A stretch of DNA of 64,000 nucleotides from Tribonema minus (taxonomy: Eukaryota > Sar > Xanthophyceae > Tribonematales > Tribonemataceae), in NCBI GenBank assembly GCA_017506865.1, contig JAFCMP010000112.1:868001-932000 (forward strand). Reading direction: 5' to 3'. Below the pieces are notes generated by a model. It had not been told where the DNA came from. It made no database searches and worked only from the letters and a program-made list of their open reading frames with translations. The position numbers and the translations under genes are program-made. Of the stretch, positions 58,601 to 64,000 are shown piece by piece. The first letter of the stretch is position 1; every line of letters starts with the position of its first letter.

Positions 58601-61243
58601 GCGGCGTGTGTCTCAACCAGCACTGCACAGATCATTCCCTTGCGCGTGTCAAACCAAACAGGCACAGCTGATCACTGCCATCAGCATCGGTACGCAACCA
58701 CCGGAGGCAAGACTGCACTGCTGATATGTCAGCACTGTGCTGGTCCGCTATTTGTGCTGCGCGCAGCAATTTGTGCTGCGCGCAGTAACTGAATGCATGG
58801 AGTATGTGGCCGAAGATACATGCCATATGTGCAACGTGGCGACCTGGCTCGTTGCTCGTTTGCGGTGTCTATGTAAGAACAGTTCTCTTCAACTTGTGGA
58901 AATCAGCAACTGTATGTGAAGCCCATCACTCGTAAGGCCGTCAGCTATACGCCTCAGGCGGCCAGCCTGTGATCGATGACACCGGCTATAGAGCGCTCGG
59001 CAAGCCCCTGCGGTAGCACTGTACGGCGTAAGCATCTTGTAATGTATCAATGAGTCTCGTTTGTGCTCACACTGCAAGCTGGTCATGCCGCCCCTCAATC
59101 AAACTCTTCCCCTTGATGGTGTCCTGTCGGTGCAGTGCATCGGCGCCATATTTGGCGCTTTGTTCGCCAAGATTGTGGCTGGCCCCGACGCTTTCAACGC
59201 CGCCAACGGGGGGTCCAACTCCCTTCAGGAAAACATCAGCTTTGGCCAGGCCCTGTGCGGCGAGGTACGTCACCTCTTGCAGTTTTATCGCGGTGGTGGT
59301 TGAAGTATGATTAAGGCACAGCAGTGCTCATGTTTTCAGCCTGGTGCACTGGATGTAAATGCTGCTGACTGAAGTGGTGTGAAGTGATGATTATAGACGC
59401 GCAGCAGCAGCGCTCATATGAGTGCTGCGATCTGCGTCCAGCCGTGCGCGCCCGCAGCCTCAACGGATTCTACTGCCAGGATTTCTTAAGCTTGAGGTTG
59501 CCGATGCAGTGTCTACAGATCCGACTGGGTTGCATACTAACATTGCCATATGTGATCTTCATGTTTGGGTCAGTGCAGCAATGAATGCTGCATGACGTTC
59601 CCTTCAGTCTGAATGACAATGTCATTGCTCGCCAACGCTGAAGGCTCGTTCAGAGCGCCGCGGAAGTTGAGTCCTTTTGATATGTAGTACCATAATTCCA
59701 GTACCAGACGTGACAGCGGCCGAAGCTCAACTCACGTTGCTGTCAGTGACGCGCACGACCGTATCCCGAGATGGCATGCCTGATGCTTCAGTGCTGATGT
59801 TTTGACATAAGCATGGTGCACCTCGCTTAGTAATCAACTCTTTCGTTGGTACACAAGCCTACCCTGGCAGTTTTTGAAAACAAGTTGGAACCTTTGCATC
59901 TGCGCAGATGCGCTACACGTAGCAATGCTTCCAGCCATATTATATTAGACTAGCACTGCATTGTGTGTTTGGGGTACAAGCTGAGCTCATGTGCTGTCGC
60001 CCTATCGTGCCCCCAAACTTGCAGATCATCTGCACAGCGTTCCTGTGCGTGGTGGTTCTGGTCGGCCTCAGCAACGAGTTGTGGGAGCTGATGCCCAAGG
60101 CGAAGGTGCACCTGCTGCTGCCGCTGGCGGTGGGCGGCGTCGTTGCAGTGTCCCACCTCGTCATGGTCCCCATAGGTGAGCTGAGCACTGCTGACGCTGT
60201 CTGCACTGTGGTGATGCTGGCGCGTCCGCTGAGCTGAACAGGTTATTTTTGCGCACTCAACTGGGCAGCCTTCGCCCCGTGCGGTTCGCCCCGTGCGGTG
60301 CTGGGACACCACAGCATGTGCTCGGAGTGTTGGCAATGCGTCCACCATGAGGTCAATGGCAATGTGTCATTGCTTGGGGCGTAGTGTGTTGCCAGCGTAC
60401 GTCACATGCACTCTTCAGAGCAGCTGCGCTGAATAATGCCTCGAAAAGAGCTGCCAATCGGCTCTGCGCTGCAGCTGGTCTCGCCCAAACACGGCAATCT
60501 GGCAACGGCTTCATGCCACAGTGACAGATCTTTTTAAGTAGTCCGACGCACCTTGTGCGCTCTGCGTATGCTCTGTCCAAGTGTCCTCACGACAATCAAC
60601 GCGCGTCTGTGGCACTCATCATCTGCAAAAATGGCTGTGACAGCCGCCACAAGCTCTTGGACCTCATCATGGTGCTGAAATGATGGCAGTAGGTGGTAAC
60701 GGCTCTCCTGCAAAGTGTGCGGTGAGTGCACTCATTGCACAGCTTCCTTTGCATCTCGTTGCGCCTTTACCGACCAGAACTCCCGCCACTCACTTCAGCA
60801 GCGCGAACCGCAAGACCTCCGCCTGCTCCATGCCTTTGTGCATACATGATACCCTTTGCCACCGCATACAGATCAAGACGGCCATGGCGTCCACATCACA
60901 CAACTTACCCCTTCAAATAGCGTGCACATGCCAATCCCCATGATGCGCAGATGGCACCTCCATCAACCCCGCGCGCTCCTTCGGTCCCGCGGCGGTTGCC
61001 GGGCAGTGGTCCAACCACGCCTGCTTCTGGGTTGGCCCGCTGCTGGGCTCGCTGGTGGCAGTGCTCCTCTGGGAGGGCGTGCTGCGCCCGCCGGCGGCGG
61101 TGCCGACGGAGGATAGCAGCAGCAGCAGCGCCACCAGCTCTCAGCTAGAGAATGGGCGCGTCAGCAACAGCGGCGCTGCCCCGCACGACAAGCCCGGGCT
61201 GATGTCCAAGTTGCGCCAGCACGCGCACGCGCCGCATTCTTAG
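55673..61243 (+). CDS. Aquaporin (MIP family water channel)
   Basis: Membrane water channel. Secure exons: 57141-57331, 58169-58259, 59136-59264, 60025-60175, 60951-61243, phases 2,0,0,1. A likely first exon is 55673-55813 (phase 0; ends TLKRKFQ before GTCGGA), or it runs to 55837 with a GC donor (AAG then GCAAGT). Total is about 331 aa. Half one: [11 protein letters not shown], then [22 protein letters not shown] with the first NPA. Half two: [49 protein letters not shown] with the second NPA. By homology to plant PIPs the selectivity filter reads Phe, His (in SHLV), Thr (in GTS) and Arg (after NPA), the water-selective type. The C-terminal tail is Ser-rich and charged, probably cytosolic. 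The long first intron contains a duplicated acceptor region. The family is certain; the N-terminal exon is inferred. Confidence 0.85.
56950..57165 (+). repeat. Duplicated acceptor region of aquaporin exon 2
   Basis: Units at about 56955-57062 and 57067-57162 share CAACGAT, CGCGTCCAA, CGCCTGACGCCGCC, CGCGCATGCCACGTAC and an acceptor followed by TCTGGCGCG. The first copy reads CCCCAGGACTAGACTTG, with a stop soon after its AG; the second is the used acceptor at 57140. Confidence 0.9.
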
Positions 61244-62314
61244 GTGCGCGCAGTTGTGTCGCGCACGCGGCCGCGGCGCGCCCTTTTCAGAAATTTTGGT
61301 TCAAGGCGCGCAGTCCGCCAACTTCAACACGCCTCAAGGGGCGAGGATCACACCACCCTCATGATCACGCAGCACAGCAGGAGTGGATTTTTTTGGGGGA
61401 CAGATCTGGCACAGGGACTGCAGCTGTGCATCTGCGCATGCCCTTTTCTCTGCGGAACTCGGCAGCCTGGTTGCGTGGGCACTTGCTTGTCGATCCCACT
61501 AACTCTGCCAGAGACAGCACTGAAAAGACTGTGACACCAGTATCATCCTGTCACTGCATGCGGCGCCAATTACAGTGGGTGTCCAATAGCCATTGTGTGC
61601 TCATGTCGCACTCAATGACTCCATGGCGCACACAATGACTGGGCCATTGGCGTTACGGTACCTTCATGAATCATATTCATGTGAGCCGTGCATGACGTGC
61701 GTACCATTCGATGAATGAAGCTTGTAATGGCGCTCATGAGCGATCATTCCCGGCGTTTTATTCGAAGTTGTGAGACCGTACAAGTAAGCCACCACCAAAA
61801 CGTCTCCAGTTCTTCGTGACAGGATGTATTGATGCTGCAGCCGCGCACATTGTACTGTGATAATAGAATCACTTGGTGCAACACATGCTATTTTGTATGT
61901 TACCCTGGTGTTGCCTTGTCGTTGAAATGATTGAATGATTGCAGTTGTGACCTCAGTATCATCATGTTCCTGCATGGTGACAAGCTGTGTACACGGCTTT
62001 TGCAATTGTTAAAAATTGTCGTAATGGAGTCGCCTACACATTTTGAGTTGCCCACACACATTGAGCCTGTTTCAGGAGCTGCAGTGGTACAGTGCAGGTG
62101 CTTGCAGCTCAAGTACGCTTTGCATGCACTAATGCATGAGTTGCATGTTTGATAGTCACTTAGCCATCAGAAGGTTGTCGCAAGTTTCATGAAAACTGCC
62201 ATCTACGCCTGGATTTACCTGAAAATTTTACTGCCATCGCTTTCTTCCAACTCACCAACTTCAAAGTAAGTATTTGGCGAGTCATCTCCTGCCGTTTGGC
62301 CTCGCGCCTCGCAG
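61244..62314. other. Region downstream of the aquaporin
   Basis: Aquaporin 3' UTR and intergenic sequence; a TGTAA lies at about 61720. It becomes AT-richer to the right. No supportable gene apart from the possible start of the gene below. Confidence 0.4.
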
Positions 62315-63984
62315 GACACGCAGGAGAGCACGCACACGGCCAGCCGGCTACCAAGAAAGGACAGATATGCCTGGAACCAAGCGTGGTGCACACGATGCAG
62401 ATCAAGGTAAACAGCTAGTCGAAGTTGAAAATTGTCACGAGCATTTTCGGATGTTTTTCGGATGTGGGTGCTGCTGCCATGGTGCTGCTAGCCACGATCT
62501 GACGTTGGCAGCATCTCTCGATCTGCTAGTTCTGCTGCCCACATCAGCCGCTGGCTGAAGCTGATGCGGGTGGCAGACAGTACACGCGCAAATTTCCTGA
62601 CAGTGACAGTCGTTCGCTTTGCTCGCATGAGGTTGTGCTCATCGGCTAAGCGCCATTTTCATGCTAGCATTGCACGTTCTGTCGACATAGAATATATGAT
62701 ACTATTCATGCTGCAAATAGCCGTCTCCAGGTGTGTGCCAGCACTGCCCGAGTTGTACAGTACTAAGCTGCACTGCGTAACATTTTCAGCGGGTGCAGAG
62801 CATTGTGACATCATGTCTTTCGTTATAGTTGCACTTACCTGGCCTCAATTCAATCGCTCGTCATCGCAATTGCAATGCCAATCGATGCTGCGGTGAAGAC
62901 AGCTGAAACAGGGCAGTGGCATTTGCCTGCTATGGCCATCAAGCGCACGCCGCATACATCACACACGTCAATTGGCATGCATCATTTGTGACGTACAGCA
63001 GATCTGGAGTCGCAAGGGGCGAAAAAGCAGAGAATGAGGGTCATGGCCATGTCTGGACAGACACAAGTGAGAGCGATTGACACCGAAAAGCGATTGGCGC
63101 TGCTCAGCACAGGCTCCATGATGGCAACTTCCAGCAGAGCGGTGTGATGTTCTGACATATTCAATGCCATTTTATGTGTGCAGTCGCGTCAGTAATGCGA
63201 GCCGTGGGGTCAAAGACCTTTGTGAATTGCCAGCAGTACCATAATTGAAACATGCACCGCAGAGACAGTAAAGTGCCAGAGTAACTCACACCAACGACCA
63301 TCGCTGTGGCATTAAAGTGTTTTAAGTTGAGTTGAAGTCGATGCGGTGAGGTGACGGCAATCAAACCTTGCAATTCGCCAGTGCTGGCGACTGCCACTAG
63401 CTTTCTTGATATGGGCCTTGAGTCTCGTAAAATGTTGCTGCTCAGCGGTGTTGATGCTGCATGGAGCGGGCCACACGAGGCATATAGGCTACGCCAGTGG
63501 GCCAACGGAGCTGGTTGATATATTCGTTGGAGCCAAGGCACACAGCTCGCTGCTGCGCATCACTCCTTGTTTACAAATACTTCGACGCGTACGCTGCTGA
63601 TGCCCCTACTTCATCTTGAGGTCCAGCATACTTTCTTGTCCATGGCCCACAATGTGTTCGGCTGCCGAAAATCTTGGTCGCTCATTGCATCACAGACCAT
63701 ATCGTCTGATACATGCTCCAGGAATGCTCTACCTGGCAGTGCGGTGCTTGCATGACATCGCGCAGGCCCTTGCACACGCCTGCGTTACCCTCAGCTTGAC
63801 ATACGGTGGACACTTGAACTCGGAAAAACCACCATCGTTTGAAGTGCAATGCTGAGGCCGGCGCGAACGCCACCGTGCGCAGGGGCAACGGCACACGGTG
63901 GTGCAGGAGCTGGAGGCGCACAGAGTGGAGCTCATTGCGGATCGACCGCAGATAGCTAGGCTGGAGAGCGTAGCATTTGAGAAG
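62315..63984 (+). CDS. Candidate partial gene at the right edge, unidentified
   Basis: Two exon-like stretches have good splice signals. The first, 62315-62406, follows CTCGCAG, is in phase 1 at its start, ends CAGATCAAG before GTAAAC, and reads as far as VVHTMQIK. The second, 63883-63984, follows GTGCGCAG, is 34 codons in phase 0, reads VVQELEAHRVELI and ARLESVAFEK, and ends before GTACTA. The second is Glu/Leu-rich and could be coiled coil. The phases are compatible, but I cannot show that they belong to one gene, and I recognise no family. Confidence 0.35.
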
Positions 63985-64000
63985 GTACTACGCAGGTTTA

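Overview
This is eukaryotic nuclear DNA from what looks like a unicellular alga. The genes are broken by many GT-AG introns. Coding exons are very GC-rich and rich in Ala and Arg, introns often end in long C-runs before the AG, and TTAGGG-type telomere-like arrays lie inside introns. The proteasome subunit and the aquaporin resemble green-lineage proteins and a very large Sfi1-like protein suggests a centrin-based cytoskeleton, so a green alga is my best guess; a haptophyte or other protist is not excluded. I saw no tRNA, rRNA, CRISPR or intact transposon.

Layout. (1) Minus strand, from the left edge to 3279: 5' part of a subtilisin-like (S8) protease gene, catalytic Asp exon included, the rest off the window. 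(2) Minus strand, 16279 to 3463: a nine-exon gene for a giant (about 3131 aa) Sfi1-like centrin-binding repeat protein, every splice phase closing. (3) Minus strand, about 19726 to 17820: a leucine-rich-repeat plus coiled-coil protein, partly resolved. (4) Plus strand, 20147-22965: a CX5R tyrosine-phosphatase-family protein, divergent from (3). (5) Plus strand, 24324-40279: the proteasome base subunit RPN1, 17 exons over 16 kb, reconstructed in frame as 931 aa. (6) Plus strand, 40684-45943: an eight-exon protein with a MAPR-type cytochrome-b5-like domain, a second b5-like segment and C-terminal ankyrin repeats. (7) Plus strand, 48015-54691: a five-transmembrane protein with two large loops, prominin-like in topology. 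(8) Plus strand, 55673-61243: an aquaporin with both NPA motifs. (9) Plus strand, 62315 to the right edge: two candidate exons of an unidentified gene.

The most striking feature is not a gene. In introns of at least four genes, short segments that straddle an exon-intron boundary (the end of an exon with its splice donor, or an acceptor with the start of its exon) are tandemly duplicated one to six times with about 100-220 bp period. RPN1 shows this at seven exons, and at one exon 3' end at least six decaying copies follow the functional donor. Several amplified units carry TTAGGG arrays. This looks like an active local-duplication process that lengthens introns and creates decoy splice sites.

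The genes do not form a pathway. They are ordinary neighbours: protein turnover (RPN1, protease), cytoskeleton (Sfi1-like), membrane transport (aquaporin, five-TM protein) and signalling (phosphatase, LRR, MAPR/ankyrin).
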